This document shows positions 29,245 to 39,376 of a stretch of 64,000 nucleotides of DNA, one piece after another (position 1 is the stretch's first letter; every line of letters starts with the position of its first letter). The stretch lies in contig CAJWIY010000001.1 of NCBI GenBank assembly GCA_913042205.1, positions 1 to 64,000 on the forward strand, in the 5' to 3' direction. The position numbers and the translations under genes are program-made. A model generated the notes under the pieces. That model had not been told where the DNA came from and searched no databases. It was given only the letters and a program-made list of their open reading frames with translations. The DNA comes from an uncultured Gammaproteobacteria bacterium. GTDB lineage: Bacteria; Pseudomonadota; Gammaproteobacteria; Pseudomonadales; Litorivicinaceae.

Positions 29245-30620
29245 AGTTTGTGTCAACACGCGGACAGGCCCCGGTCTTGGGGTTTGATGACGTGGTGTTG
29301 ACCGGACTTGCCTCGGATGGCGGTTTGTATGTTCCTGAGTCGTTGCCCACAATTTCCGAGGGAACATTCAGACAATGGCAATCGCTGCACTATGATGAAC
29401 TAGCAATCGAGGTGATGTGGCCTTTTGTCGAGGGTTCGTTGAAGCGTGAAGCTTTCGAGGTAATGGTGAAGGATGCGTACTCTTCCTTCCGTCACCCAGC
29501 AATAGCACCGCTTAAGCAACTCAGTCCTGACACCTGGCTTCTCGAGCTCTTCCATGGTCCAACGCTTGCATTTAAGGACTTTGCGCTTCAGTTGCTTGGA
29601 CGTTTGCTAGACCACTTTCTGGCGGAGCGCGGAGAGCGCGGTGTTGTTATGGGTGCAACCTCCGGCGACACAGGGTCGGCAGCCATTGAAGGAACGCGTT
29701 CTTCCAACCATCTAGATGTTGTGATTTTGCATCCATATCAGCGCGTGAGCGAGGTACAACGTCGGCAGATGACAACCGTCTTATCTGAAAATGTGCACAA
29801 TATTGCACTCAAGGGTAACTTTGATGATTGTCAGGCGATTGTAAAAGCATCCTTTTTGGATCAGTCTTTTGTGAGTCCTAATCGCCTACTGGCGGTTAAC
29901 TCAATCAATCTTGCGCGAATCATGGCACAGACCGTGTATTACATATATTCGGGGCTTCGTCTGGGAGCGTTAGATCGGAAGATTGCGTACAGCGTACCCT
30001 CTGCGAACTTCGGTGATGTGTTTGGCGGCTATATTGCCAAGCAAATGGGCTTCCCGGTAGATCACTTCACTGTTGCGACAAATTCAAATGATGCACTGGT
30101 TCGCGGCCTTCGTGGTGATCTATCGAGAAAACCTTTGGAAAAAACACTGTCGCCATCAATGGATATCGTGGTGAGTTCTAATTTTGAGCGTTTATTATTC
30201 GATCTCTATGATCGCGACGGTATTAAGCTCTCACAACTAATGAATGAATTCCAATCAGGCGCTGTAGAGCTTGAAGACCCAGTAGTCGCTCGGGCTAAAT
30301 CCTTGTTTTCTGCTCATGCAGTTGACGATGAGCAAACATGCGAAACAATTGAGCGAGTTTTTAAGGATACGGGCGAATTAATTGATCCGCATACCGCGAC
30401 TGGTGTGGATGCATTAAAAGTTACGCCGAGTGAGACGATTAAGGTCGTCTTGGCGACTGCACACCCTGCCAAGTTCGCGGAAGCCGTTGAGAAGGCCGGA
30501 TTTGACGAGGTGCCTTTGCCTGCTGACATGATGGATCTGCTTGGGCGAGAAGAGCATTTTACGATTGTTGAGAACGATCTGAATGAAGTCCAAGCATTCG
30601 TTCGTTCAGTAACGGGGTAG
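29241..30620 (+). CDS. thrC: threonine synthase
   Basis: Converts O-phosphohomoserine to threonine. The 459-residue PLP enzyme shows the lysine in GPTLAFKDFALQ, GATSGDTGSAAIEGTR and VPSANFGDVFGGYIAKQMG, the long form typical of proteobacteria. It is translationally coupled to hom (ATGA) and to recJ (the stop TAG shares its G with the next GTG start). Confidence 0.97.
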   Translation: MKFVSTRGQAPVLGFDDVVLTGLASDGGLYVPESLPTISEGTFRQWQSLHYDELAIEVMWPFVEGSLKREAFEVMVKDAYSSFRHPAIAPLKQLSPDTWLLELFHGPTLAFKDFALQLLGRLLDHFLAERGERGVVMGATSGDTGSAAIEGTRSSNHLDVVILHPYQRVSEVQRRQMTTVLSENVHNIALKGNFDDCQAIVKASFLDQSFVSPNRLLAVNSINLARIMAQTVYYIYSGLRLGALDRKIAYSVPSANFGDVFGGYIAKQMGFPVDHFTVATNSNDALVRGLRGDLSRKPLEKTLSPSMDIVVSSNFERLLFDLYDRDGIKLSQLMNEFQSGAVELEDPVVARAKSLFSAHAVDDEQTCETIERVFKDTGELIDPHTATGVDALKVTPSETIKVVLATAHPAKFAEAVEKAGFDEVPLPADMMDLLGREEHFTIVENDLNEVQAFVRSVTG

Positions 30621-32386
30621 TGTTTGAGGCACGTCTGATTGATACCTCGGTATTCGCCGAGGCTCGGTCGCGTGGGTTAGACCCCGTGATGGCCCGAATT
30701 ATTGCCGGCCGAATCACGAGTGAGGAGTCGCTCGGTTCGGTACTAAATCCTCAACTCCAAAATATTGCATCTCCCTCACTCCTCAAAGATATAAAGAACG
30801 CAACAGATCGCCTTCGGCTAGCCATCAGTAATGGTGAGTATATCGGTGTGCTCACAGATTATGACGCGGATGGTCTTACAAGCCATGCGGTCATTACGCA
30901 CGCTTTGCTTCGATTTGGTGTCTCTGAAAAACAGATCTCACACTGGATTGGTCATCGATTGGAGGACGGTTATGGTATTTCTGAGACCTTAGTTGATCGA
31001 TTGTTAGAGTCCGAGGATACCCCTGACATTGTCATATCGGCTGATTGCGGTTCATCAGACGAGTCGCAAATCGCAAGGCTGAAAAATGCCGGAATTGATG
31101 TCATCGTGACAGACCACCATCGTGTGTCGGATGATGGACCGCCAAAAAGTGCTTATGCTGTGGTAAATCCGAACCGCACCGACTGTTTATATCCGGATAA
31201 AGCTATTGCCGGCTGTTTGGTGTCTTGGTTGGTAATGAGCCAGTTAAGGCAAGAGTTGGTTGACTGTGGTGTGCTAGAAGGAACGATCCCAAAGCTTGGC
31301 GACCTTCTTGATTATGTTGCTCTAGGAACGGTGGCTGACTGTGTGTCTTTGGGATTGAGTGAGACCAACCGTGCTGTGGTTAAGGCAGGTTTAAGTTTGA
31401 TTGCTCGCCAAGAGAGGCCGTGCTGGCAGGTCGCGATATCACAACTTACTTCATCGCCAAAGGAAATCAATGCGGAGCTGCTCGCATTTCAGCTAGCGCC
31501 TAGGCTGAATGCACGGGGACGGATCGGCCATTCACTCAGGGGCTATGAGTACCTATCGGCATCTTCGGTCGTTGAGGCGACCGATGCCTTTACAGATTTG
31601 GATGCAGATAATAAAAAACGTAGAAAAATTGAAAAGGCGATGGTTAACCGGGCTAAGCCACTAGCCAGACGTCAATGCCTAAATGGAGGGTTGGTGTTGT
31701 GTGTGGTCTTAGAAAATGGTCACGCAGGAGTCCAAGGGATTGTTGCGAGCCGGATAGCTGAAATAGAAGGGGCTCCCACGATCGTTTTCACAACTGGTAA
31801 TGATACCGGAACTTTGACGGGATCAATGCGTTCAATTCCAGAAGTCGATGCGAAGGCATTGCTTGACCAGGTGAATAATAATCGGCCTGGCGTGCTGATT
31901 CGATACGGAGGACATACCGGAGCATGCGGTATGACGATCCCTAAGGAGGAAATAGCTGTATTTAGTCGAGAGTTGCAGGAAGTTTATCGAAAGACATATC
32001 CATGGGTTGGCCGAAAGACTCGATTTCTCGTGGATGGCGAATTACTAACTGAACATCTAACTATCCGTTGGGTTGAATATATGGAGTCATTTGGACCATT
32101 CGGCCGCGGATTTGACCAGCCCTTGTTTATGGGTATCTTCCAAGTGGTATCCGTTCGGATAGTTGGCCAAGATCAAACACACTTAAGTCTGAGGTTGCGT
32201 TTTGAAGGCCGAGAACTTCAAGCGATCTGGTTTTCGGCTCTCGAATCGAGCGAACCTGCGCTAGTACAATCAGGAGATTGGATAAAATGTGTCTACAACT
32301 TAACTATAAATACATATCGTGGCCAAGATGTGTCACTAACAATTCGTTATGCGGAATTAGAACAAAAAGGTAACCCGGATGCTTAA
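30620..32386 (+). CDS. recJ: single-stranded-DNA-specific exonuclease RecJ
   Basis: A 5'-3' exonuclease of recombination and mismatch repair. The 588-residue protein holds the DHH motifs DYDADGLTSHA, SADCGSSDESQI, VTDHHRV and a fourth in LGTVADCV; the DHHA1 domain reads GHAGVQGIVASRIAE and RYGGHTGACGMTI, and an OB domain follows. The metal-binding Asp and His residues are retained. It starts at GTG directly on the thrC stop. Confidence 0.95.
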   Translation: MFEARLIDTSVFAEARSRGLDPVMARIIAGRITSEESLGSVLNPQLQNIASPSLLKDIKNATDRLRLAISNGEYIGVLTDYDADGLTSHAVITHALLRFGVSEKQISHWIGHRLEDGYGISETLVDRLLESEDTPDIVISADCGSSDESQIARLKNAGIDVIVTDHHRVSDDGPPKSAYAVVNPNRTDCLYPDKAIAGCLVSWLVMSQLRQELVDCGVLEGTIPKLGDLLDYVALGTVADCVSLGLSETNRAVVKAGLSLIARQERPCWQVAISQLTSSPKEINAELLAFQLAPRLNARGRIGHSLRGYEYLSASSVVEATDAFTDLDADNKKRRKIEKAMVNRAKPLARRQCLNGGLVLCVVLENGHAGVQGIVASRIAEIEGAPTIVFTTGNDTGTLTGSMRSIPEVDAKALLDQVNNNRPGVLIRYGGHTGACGMTIPKEEIAVFSRELQEVYRKTYPWVGRKTRFLVDGELLTEHLTIRWVEYMESFGPFGRGFDQPLFMGIFQVVSVRIVGQDQTHLSLRLRFEGRELQAIWFSALESSEPALVQSGDWIKCVYNLTINTYRGQDVSLTIRYAELEQKGNPDA

Positions 32387-32459
32387 AGAGACAGTCGACC
32401 AGACTGAAACGCTCTTGCGGGGCCTATCAATATTAATCGAGTCACTGGGTTATATATGA
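32379..32459 (+). CDS. possible 26-residue leader peptide before the ABC exporter
   Basis: A reading frame of 26 codons starts inside the recJ stop region (ATG at 32379, with AAAAAGG 8 bases upstream) and ends in an ATGA overlap with the ABC ATPase start. The peptide is acidic at first (MLKETVDQTETLL) and then mildly hydrophobic. It could be a coupling peptide that carries ribosomes from recJ to the exporter, or a chance frame. I recognise no family. Confidence 0.35.
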   Translation: MLKETVDQTETLLRGLSILIESLGYI

Positions 32460-33190
32460 CTGATGTCGTGCTATCGGTTGCTGGTCTTGGCAAATCTTAT
32501 GACGATGTTGTCGCCGTTGACGGGCTCGATTTTGAGATATTCAAGGGACAATGTTTTGGATTATTAGGGCCGAACGGCGCAGGGAAGAGCACGACACTAG
32601 GAATGCTTGAGGGAATGGAAGAGCCAACCAGTGGGTCTGTCCGTTACTTTGGTAAACCGTTTCCAGCCGACTATCAGGATCGTGTAGGTATCCAGTTCCA
32701 AGCAACAGCGTTGCAAGATTTTCTGTCGCCCTTTGACAACCTTAAACTTTTCTCAAGCTTCTACGATGATCCAATTCCAATGGATCGACTTATCGACCAA
32801 TTTCGGCTCAATGATTTTTTACATCGCGATACGCGTCGCTTGTCTGGTGGTCAGCGTCAGCGTCTGCTTCTCGCACTTGCTCTTGTACATAATCCAGAGA
32901 TTGTTTTTTTAGATGAGCCAACCACCGGACTTGATCCACGATCACGTCGTGACCTCTGGGATGTAGTTTCCGAGTTGAAGGCAGATGGTCGGACATTAAT
33001 TCTAACCACGCATTATATGGAGGAGGCTGAGGTACTGTGTGATGAGTTGTTGATCCTGTCACATGGGAAAACATTATTGCAGGGTGCTCCGAAAAAATTG
33101 ATCAAAGAAGCTGGTGTGTCGGATTTGGATACACTTTTTTTGTCATTGACGGGTGAGCCGCTCGTGAAGACGCAGGAGGTTATTGAGTGA
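32456..33190 (+). CDS. ABC-2-type exporter, ATP-binding protein
   Basis: A 244-residue ABC ATPase of the drug/NodI/CcmA type. All motifs are present: Walker A GPNGAGKSTT, Q-loop GIQFQATALQDFLSP, signature LSGGQRQRL, Walker B IVFLDEP, D-loop GLDP and the H-loop TTHYMEEAE. It forms a two-gene exporter with the downstream permease (4-bp overlap). Substrate unknown; an SDR follows immediately. It makes a useful contrast with the degenerate NBDs at 50146-53194. Confidence 0.93.
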   Translation: MTDVVLSVAGLGKSYDDVVAVDGLDFEIFKGQCFGLLGPNGAGKSTTLGMLEGMEEPTSGSVRYFGKPFPADYQDRVGIQFQATALQDFLSPFDNLKLFSSFYDDPIPMDRLIDQFRLNDFLHRDTRRLSGGQRQRLLLALALVHNPEIVFLDEPTTGLDPRSRRDLWDVVSELKADGRTLILTTHYMEEAEVLCDELLILSHGKTLLQGAPKKLIKEAGVSDLDTLFLSLTGEPLVKTQEVIE

Positions 33191-34197
33191 GTTCAATCTT
33201 GGGTTCGCTGCGACGCATGAAGGCAATTTTCGTAGCTAGAAACCTTGAATACCTCCGAGATCGAGCGAGTTTTGGTTGGAATCTGGTATTTCCAGTGCTG
33301 ATCGTATTTGCGCTTGCTGTTGTTTTTTCAGGCCCTCCGAGAGCGCTATTTGTGGTAACAGCGATTGGTACAGAATCACTTCCCGAGATAGTTAAATTCC
33401 CCGGAGTTGAGACAATTATTGATCGGGAAGACAAGGCACTAGATCGTTTGTCACGCCAACAAACAGATCTGGTTGTGAAGATTGTCGATGGGTCCGTGGA
33501 TTATTGGGTGAACGGTAATTCAGCGTCAGGCGCTATTCTGGAGTTACTTTTAAAGTATACAGAGAATCGACCACTGCAACGCGGGGAGACGGACGGGGAA
33601 GCTATTCGTTATGTTGACTGGGTAGTACCGGGGATTCTCGGAATGAATATGATGTATAGCGCACTTTGGGGAGTTGGCTATGTGGTTGTAAGGTACCGAC
33701 AGTCTGGCTACTTAAGGCGTCTGAAGGCCACACCCCTGACAAAGTTTGAGTTTTTGTCGGCTCAGGTTTTGTCTCGACTATTGGTTACTTTGACTGCGAG
33801 TGTGATTGTATTTGTTGGTACTAATTTGATGCTGGATTACAAGATGGTAGGCAGTATCGCTCTTTTGTTACTCATCGCTCTGATCGGTGGGTTGGCGATG
33901 ATTACATTGGGCTTGGCGATTGCCTGTAGAACTGAAAGTAAGGAGTTTGCCGACGGTCTTCTGAATGCAATCACATTTCCAATGTTACTGTTGTCTGGTG
34001 TTTGGTTTTCGCTTGACGGCTCACCAGAATGGGTTCAATCGATTGCACAGGCATTGCCGCTTACACACGTCTTGGAGGCGGCACGGGCAGTGATGCTAGA
34101 TGACGCTGGACTCGCAGATATTGCGCTTAATCTTGGGCTTTTATGCGGATTCTGCGTAGTTGGTATGGGCATCAGCATAAAACTTTTTAGGTGGTAA
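33187..34197 (+). CDS. ABC-2-type exporter, permease protein
   Basis: A 336-residue membrane protein with an N-terminal membrane segment (WNLVFPVLIVFALAVVF), a long extracytoplasmic loop (about residues 50-140), and five more membrane segments, the ABC2_membrane_3 plan of NodJ/YhiI-like permeases. The VRYRQSGYLRRLKATPL coupling segment is typical. It starts at GTG, overlapping the ATPase gene. Confidence 0.9.
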   Translation: MSSILGSLRRMKAIFVARNLEYLRDRASFGWNLVFPVLIVFALAVVFSGPPRALFVVTAIGTESLPEIVKFPGVETIIDREDKALDRLSRQQTDLVVKIVDGSVDYWVNGNSASGAILELLLKYTENRPLQRGETDGEAIRYVDWVVPGILGMNMMYSALWGVGYVVVRYRQSGYLRRLKATPLTKFEFLSAQVLSRLLVTLTASVIVFVGTNLMLDYKMVGSIALLLLIALIGGLAMITLGLAIACRTESKEFADGLLNAITFPMLLLSGVWFSLDGSPEWVQSIAQALPLTHVLEAARAVMLDDAGLADIALNLGLLCGFCVVGMGISIKLFRW

Positions 34198-34200
34198 TCG

Positions 34201-34935
34201 ATGACACAGTCTGCATTGATACAGGGTGGTACGAGTGGTCTGGGAAAAGCCTTGGTCGATCGAGTTCTTAAGTCTGGAGAATTTGAACAGATTTTTGTAA
34301 CGTCCCGTAATCAAGAGCGTATCACAACCGAGGATTCCCGGGTGATTCCGATTGAGCTTGATTTGATGAGTGATACATCGATCAATGAAGCATCCGAGAA
34401 GATTGCCTCTTACACTGGGAAGCTACATTTAGTGGTGACGACCGCTGGGATTCTAAAAGATGAATCAGTCGGGGTGAGACCAGAAAAGAAACTCGCCGAC
34501 CTTACCCGGTCAAAACTTGAAATAGTGTTTTCTGTAAATTGTTTCGGGCCTTTTTTGTGGTACGCGGCCTTGGGCCACCTTATACGTCATCGAGAGGCTT
34601 TGGTCGTCGCGACCCTCTCGGCAAGAGTCGCATCCGTTGGAGACAATCGTTTGGGCGGCTGGCACAGTTATCGCGCGAGTAAAACGGCCCAAAATATGTT
34701 AACCAAGAATTTGAGTCTGGAACTTTCACGCACCAATCCCAGAGCTGTGGTCGTTGGCCTGCATCCAGGGACTGTAGATACAGATCTTTCTAAACCTTTT
34801 CAGAAAGGAGTTCCTCCCAATAAATTGTTCAGTCCAGAGCAGTCAGCCGCTTACCTTTGGGATGTTCTGCATACTTTAACGCCTGAACGAACGGGGCAGG
34901 TAATCGCCTGGGATGGCGAGATGATCATCCCATGA
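34201..34935 (+). CDS. short-chain dehydrogenase/reductase (CsgA/C-factor-like)
   Basis: A 244-residue classical SDR. The cofactor loop is QGGTSGLGKALVD, the structural motif TTAGIL replaces NNAG, the catalytic Ser is in ATLSARVASVGD, and the active site is YRASKTA. The C-terminus GLHPGTVDTDLSKPF is typical of the C-factor-like group. It follows the ABC permease by 3 bases, so the three genes form an operon with unknown substrate. Confidence 0.88.
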   Translation: MTQSALIQGGTSGLGKALVDRVLKSGEFEQIFVTSRNQERITTEDSRVIPIELDLMSDTSINEASEKIASYTGKLHLVVTTAGILKDESVGVRPEKKLADLTRSKLEIVFSVNCFGPFLWYAALGHLIRHREALVVATLSARVASVGDNRLGGWHSYRASKTAQNMLTKNLSLELSRTNPRAVVVGLHPGTVDTDLSKPFQKGVPPNKLFSPEQSAAYLWDVLHTLTPERTGQVIAWDGEMIIP

Positions 34936-34988
34936 GATTATTCAATTATTGCTTGGGTTGATGACCGAAAGCTCACAAAGGTTTTCAT

Positions 34989-35231
34989 TCAGGCTAGGTT
35001 GTTGACTGCGCACCTGCCTGCGCCTATTAGACCGGTGCTGACTGCGAGATCACCCAAAATCTAACCAGCAATCACAAGGTAGGCCACGATCGTCGGAAAG
35101 CCGATGCTTTTAAATTATCCAACTGGTTCAGCGATGGTGAATGTACTGATTTTCAACACGTAGCCGTAAGCAAGCAAAATGATACCGAGCGCGACTCGGG
35201 TCAGGGCGATTCCAAATATTTCACTTAACAA
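34989..35231 (-). pseudogene. decayed DoxX-family membrane protein gene
   Basis: In the 429-bp stretch between the SDR and the LysR regulator, one minus-strand frame encodes DoxX-like sequence: LLSEIFGIALTRVALGIILL and AYGYVLK, a TAA (35117-35115), then FKSIGFPTIVAYLVIAG, a TAG (35063-35061), and ILGDLAVSTGLIGAG. This matches the first two to three membrane segments of DoxX proteins. The C-terminal third is missing, and the N-terminus may be frameshifted (MKKLTDIF lies upstream in another frame). The rest of the stretch, 35232-35364, is AT-rich and shows no gene, only likely promoter sequence. Confidence 0.8.
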
Positions 35232-35364
35232 AGATGTCTGTTAATTTTTTCATCGGCGATACCACAAGTGCTTATGAAATGGATTTAAATAAATAAAAAT
35301 CCCATTGATTAACTCTATTATGGAACTAATAATATTGAATTCAGGAAATGTTGCAAAAATAATT

Positions 35365-36252
35365 ATGGATCGTCTTTCTAGAATACCAATTTTTGTGGCC
35401 GTTGCTCGTCATGGTAGTTTTGCCGAGGCGGCTAGGCGTCTCGGTATGACGGGATCAGCGGTTAGTAAGCAGGTTCAGCGTCTGGAGAATGATCTCGGTG
35501 CACGCCTATTTCATCGGACAACCCGTCAATTGAGTTTGACCGACGAAGGATCATTTTTATTTGAGCGGTCAGCGCCTCTCGTGGAAGGTATTGAGGAAGT
35601 TGGTGAGATGCTTGCTGGTCGTAAAGTGAATCCGGAAGGTTCTCTTCGCATTTCTGCACCTGTTGCACTCGCGCAACGGGTCTTAAAAGAGCCTTTGACT
35701 TCATTTATCATGAAGCACCCAGATATTCATTTGCATGTTGAGTTGTCTGATCGTTTTGTTGATTTGGTCGGAGAGGGTTTTGATCTTGCGATTCGAATCG
35801 GTCACTTGGAGGATTCTTCGCTGGTCGCTCGCAGACTTGCAGATATCCCAATGGTGCTCGTGGGTGCACCGATCTTACTTGCGGAGTACGGGACGCCCCA
35901 GACACCAGACGACCTATCTAATATGCCTTTTGTGCACTACGGATCTGATCGAAACGCACAACGGTTGAAGTTACAAAAAGGTTTGGAGGAACCGCTACAA
36001 ATCGTAACTCAAGCTAGGTTATCAACCAATAACGACCAGATGATGGTATCGTTTGCTAGGGCGGGTCAGGGTTTAATATTGTTACCCCGATTTATGGTCG
36101 AATCTGAACTTCAGAATGAACGTTTGCGAGAGGTGCTGCCCGACTATCAAGCTATCCCAGAAAGAAAACTGTATGCCGTCTTCCCCCACGGTCGACATTT
36201 GCCACTTAAAACCCGTGTATTGATAGATTTTTTGGTGGAGGAACTGGCTTAA
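35365..36252 (+). CDS. LysR-family transcriptional regulator
   Basis: A 295-residue LTTR. The winged HTH reads FVAVARHGSFAEAARRLGMT, GSAVSKQVQRLENDLGARLF and RTTRQLSLTDEG; the effector domain follows (about 90-295). I start at MDRLSRIPIFVAVA, as the family does; an upstream TTG start would add 20 non-family residues. LTTRs usually control a divergent neighbour, here the decayed DoxX gene, so its original target may be gone. Confidence 0.92.
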   Translation: MDRLSRIPIFVAVARHGSFAEAARRLGMTGSAVSKQVQRLENDLGARLFHRTTRQLSLTDEGSFLFERSAPLVEGIEEVGEMLAGRKVNPEGSLRISAPVALAQRVLKEPLTSFIMKHPDIHLHVELSDRFVDLVGEGFDLAIRIGHLEDSSLVARRLADIPMVLVGAPILLAEYGTPQTPDDLSNMPFVHYGSDRNAQRLKLQKGLEEPLQIVTQARLSTNNDQMMVSFARAGQGLILLPRFMVESELQNERLREVLPDYQAIPERKLYAVFPHGRHLPLKTRVLIDFLVEELA

Positions 36253-36297
36253 AAACGAGCAATTTGGGTTCGCCTATTGTGTTGGCCATTCGATCCA

Positions 36298-38571
36298 TTA
36301 ATCGTTGTCTCGATTCACATTAGCTAAAGCAACTGCCGCCATGTTGAAAATACCGCGAGGTGAGTTTGACGCAGTAGCAACATGCGCCTCTTTTTTGAGA
36401 CCAAGCAAAAGTGGTCCCACGGTCACGCCATTTCCAAGGACCTTCAACAAATTCCGTGCGATATTGGCAGAATCGAGGTTTGGACAAACTAGTAGATTAG
36501 CCGTACCTGTCAGTTTGCTATTTGGGAGTAGATCCAAACGAACTTTTTCTTCCAGTGCAGCATCTGCGTGCATCTCGCCATCGGCTTCGATATCTGGGTA
36601 TCGATCCATGAACATGGTCGCCGCTTGTCGAACTTTTATAGCAGAAGTTGTGTTGGAAGAACCAAAATTAGAATGTGACAGAAAGGCGGCTTTGGGTTGA
36701 ATCCCGAACCGTCGAATTTCGTCTGCAGCCAATTTAGCGAGTTCACACAACTGTTCAGCGGTTGGATCGAGATTGACATGTGTGTCCGTCAGGAAGAAGG
36801 TCCCCTGTGGCAGTATTAACACTGTTAGAGCCCCAACCACAGGAGACGCTCCGTCTTGGCCAATGATTTCCTCGACTAAACGGAGATGCTTTCCATAGGT
36901 TCCAAAGGTACCGCAAAGCATTGCATCAGCATCACCCCGGTGAAGTAGCATAGAAGAAACGACGGTTGTATTTGCACGAACACGCGTTTGAGCCGCTTTT
37001 GGAGTCATGCCCTTACGCGCCATGAGCGCATGATATTCTTCACCGATCGGGGTCATAACATCGTCACTCAAGTTGTCTACTATTTCAAAATCTTGGCCGG
37101 GCACGATTGATAGCCCCATGGATTTTATTTTTTCTTCGATCACGTGCGGTCTGCCAATAAGCGTGACATCGGCAAGTTTCTCGGACACGATCAATTGACA
37201 CGCCTGAAGTATTTTACCGCCCTCACCTTCGGCGAGTACTAGGCGGCGTTTGGTTGCGCGAGCCGCCTCGAAAATTGGCTTCATCAACATTCCGGAACGG
37301 AAAACAAAACGACTAAGGTCGTCACGGTATGCATCCAGATCGTCTATAGGACGTGTAGCCACGCCAGATTTATGGGCCGCTCGAGCGACTCCGGGCGGGA
37401 TCTCCATAATCAGGCGCGTATCGAAAGGTTTAGGAATAAAATACTCTGGTCCAAATGTTAACTGCTCTCCTTGATAAGTATTCAAAACCTCATCGGACGG
37501 AGCAGCATGGACCATTGCAGCTATAGCTTCCGCGCAGGCGGCCTTCATCTCCTCATTGATGACTGTTGCCCCACAATCAAGTGCGCCACGGAACAGAAAT
37601 GGGAAACACAGCACATTATTAACCTGGTTTGGGTAATCTGAGCGACCGGTCGCAATCAGCGCGTCTGGACGAACTTCTTTCACTCGTTCGGGCATGATTT
37701 CAGGTGTTGGGTTTGCAAGCGCAAAAATTACTGGACGATCTGCCATGTTCGCGACATCTTCCTGATCAATCATACCGGGCACCGATAGCCCTAAAAATGC
37801 ATCAGCACCGACCAAAGCTTCCTTCAACGTAGCAAGCTCGGTGTCCCTAGCGTACTGTGATTTATACTTATCCATCGGAGCTTCACGACCATTACGGAGA
37901 ACCCCATGCCGATCGCATACTATGATGTTCTCTTGCCGGACCCCGAGTGTTTTCAACATATTTAGGCATGCGAGGGCCGCCGCTCCCGCGCCCGAGCAAA
38001 CTAGCCTTATTTCGTCCAATTCTTTTCCGAGTAAGCGCATCGCATTGAGCATTCCAGCGCCGACCACGATCGCCGTTCCGTGTTGATCGTCGTGGAAGAC
38101 TGGGATATTCATCTGTTCCCGGAGTCGTGACTCTATCTCGAAACACTCTGGGGCTTTTATGTCCTCTAGATTTATTCCCCCAAAAGAAGGCTCTAACGCA
38201 GAAACAACGTCACAAAAGCGATCTACATCGGTGGTATCGACCTCGATATCAATTGAATTGATGTTGGCGAACTTTTTAAACAGAACCGATTTACCCTCCA
38301 TCACTGGTTTGGAGGCTAGGGGCCCAATTGCGCCTAGTCCAAGAACGGCCGTGCCGTTAGTGATTACTGCGACCATATTCGCGCGTGCAGTGAGTTCGGC
38401 AGCTTTACTGGGATCTTCAGCAATTTCGGTACACGCGTAGGCAACACCAGGACTGTAGGCAAGTGACAAATCTCGCTGCGTGGCCATGGGCTTGGTTGGC
38501 GCGATCTCTAATTTTCCAGCTGGCGCTACATGGTGATATCGGAGTGCAGCTTCGCGGAGGTCGTTGGACAT
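36298..38571 (-). CDS. maeB: NADP-dependent malic enzyme with phosphotransacetylase-like domain
   Basis: Oxidatively decarboxylates malate to pyruvate with NADPH. The 757-residue protein has the malic enzyme half ([36 protein letters not shown], the [11 protein letters not shown] metal region and the cofactor loop [14 protein letters not shown]) and a C-terminal PTA-like domain from about residue 440 that is regulatory in MaeB. I start at [13 protein letters not shown]; an in-frame TTG five codons earlier is less likely. It is divergent from the phosphoribosyltransferase. Confidence 0.96.
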   Translation of the reverse strand: MSNDLREAALRYHHVAPAGKLEIAPTKPMATQRDLSLAYSPGVAYACTEIAEDPSKAAELTARANMVAVITNGTAVLGLGAIGPLASKPVMEGKSVLFKKFANINSIDIEVDTTDVDRFCDVVSALEPSFGGINLEDIKAPECFEIESRLREQMNIPVFHDDQHGTAIVVGAGMLNAMRLLGKELDEIRLVCSGAGAAALACLNMLKTLGVRQENIIVCDRHGVLRNGREAPMDKYKSQYARDTELATLKEALVGADAFLGLSVPGMIDQEDVANMADRPVIFALANPTPEIMPERVKEVRPDALIATGRSDYPNQVNNVLCFPFLFRGALDCGATVINEEMKAACAEAIAAMVHAAPSDEVLNTYQGEQLTFGPEYFIPKPFDTRLIMEIPPGVARAAHKSGVATRPIDDLDAYRDDLSRFVFRSGMLMKPIFEAARATKRRLVLAEGEGGKILQACQLIVSEKLADVTLIGRPHVIEEKIKSMGLSIVPGQDFEIVDNLSDDVMTPIGEEYHALMARKGMTPKAAQTRVRANTTVVSSMLLHRGDADAMLCGTFGTYGKHLRLVEEIIGQDGASPVVGALTVLILPQGTFFLTDTHVNLDPTAEQLCELAKLAADEIRRFGIQPKAAFLSHSNFGSSNTTSAIKVRQAATMFMDRYPDIEADGEMHADAALEEKVRLDLLPNSKLTGTANLLVCPNLDSANIARNLLKVLGNGVTVGPLLLGLKKEAHVATASNSPRGIFNMAAVALANVNRDND

Positions 38572-38806
38572 AAAAATGATTTCCAAATTGTGATTAGGCT
38601 TTCACGGGAAGTGTAACGCACTTCGTGCAATACGTAAGAGTTCGCAACATATTGTTCGCTGAATTCGGATAATATAACAATCAAATCACCCCACAGTATT
38701 TCAGGGGCTGAATTATCTAAACTTGGGGGAATTTAGTAGATTCGATTTGGCAGTCGAATATCTCGACCGCTCAGTGATACCATGCTTTTTTGTCTGGAAA
38801 GTTTTC

Positions 38807-39373
38807 ATGAGTGCACGTCTCCGTTTTTCCTACGCCGATCTCCATCAAACTATAGCGCATGGTGTTCGGCAAATTATCGCGAGTGACTTTCAGTTTGACG
38901 TCATACTTGCTATTGGTGGCGGTGGCTTTATTCCTGCACGTATCCTGAGAACGTATGTGGAAAAGCCGCTGATTGCTATTTCGCTGGCCAGGTATCATCC
39001 CGACGAGCCACCGTCAGAGATTCCCTTCAAACTTCAGTGGGTAGAGGGTGTGAATAACATGATTACAGGGAAACGTGTTCTATTGGTGGACGAAGTGGAT
39101 GACGAGCGCACTACGTTAGCATTTGCGATCGGTGAACTACTTGCAGAAAATCCGGCAGAGATTGGGGTGTTTGTTATGCATAACAAGTTGAAACCGAAAA
39201 AGGCGGAATTCCCACAAACGGTCAAGCATGTGTTTGTCGGTAAGGACATTGAAGATGTGTGGGTAGATTACCCTTGGGATGCTCGAGATATCGTCCAGCA
39301 TGAGCGTGATGCAGCAAAAGGCGGTGTTCTTGAGGTCGATGAGGACGAGGCGAAGGCTGCTTATAGGAATTAG
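38807..39373 (+). CDS. phosphoribosyltransferase-domain protein
   Basis: A 188-residue type I PRTase. Visible are the core strand VILAIGGGGFIPARIL and the PRPP loop VLLVDEVDDERTTLAFA, in which the usual DDxxDTGxT is changed to DEVDDERTT. It resembles bacterial hypoxanthine/xanthine-guanine PRTases (GPT type) and ends in an acidic tail (VDEDEAKAA). Its base substrate is uncertain. I start at MSARLRFSY, with GGAAAG upstream. It ends 3 bp from the convergent permease gene. Confidence 0.8.
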   Translation: MSARLRFSYADLHQTIAHGVRQIIASDFQFDVILAIGGGGFIPARILRTYVEKPLIAISLARYHPDEPPSEIPFKLQWVEGVNNMITGKRVLLVDEVDDERTTLAFAIGELLAENPAEIGVFVMHNKLKPKKAEFPQTVKHVFVGKDIEDVWVDYPWDARDIVQHERDAAKGGVLEVDEDEAKAAYRN

Positions 39374-39376
39374 CAC

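Noticed and set aside
2571..35231. In-frame TAA/TAG in two genes as a sign of stop-codon reassignment
   Set aside because: All other genes end at TAA, TAG or TGA where families end, and essential genes contain no internal TAA or TAG. Only two dispensable genes are affected, so they are pseudogenes.
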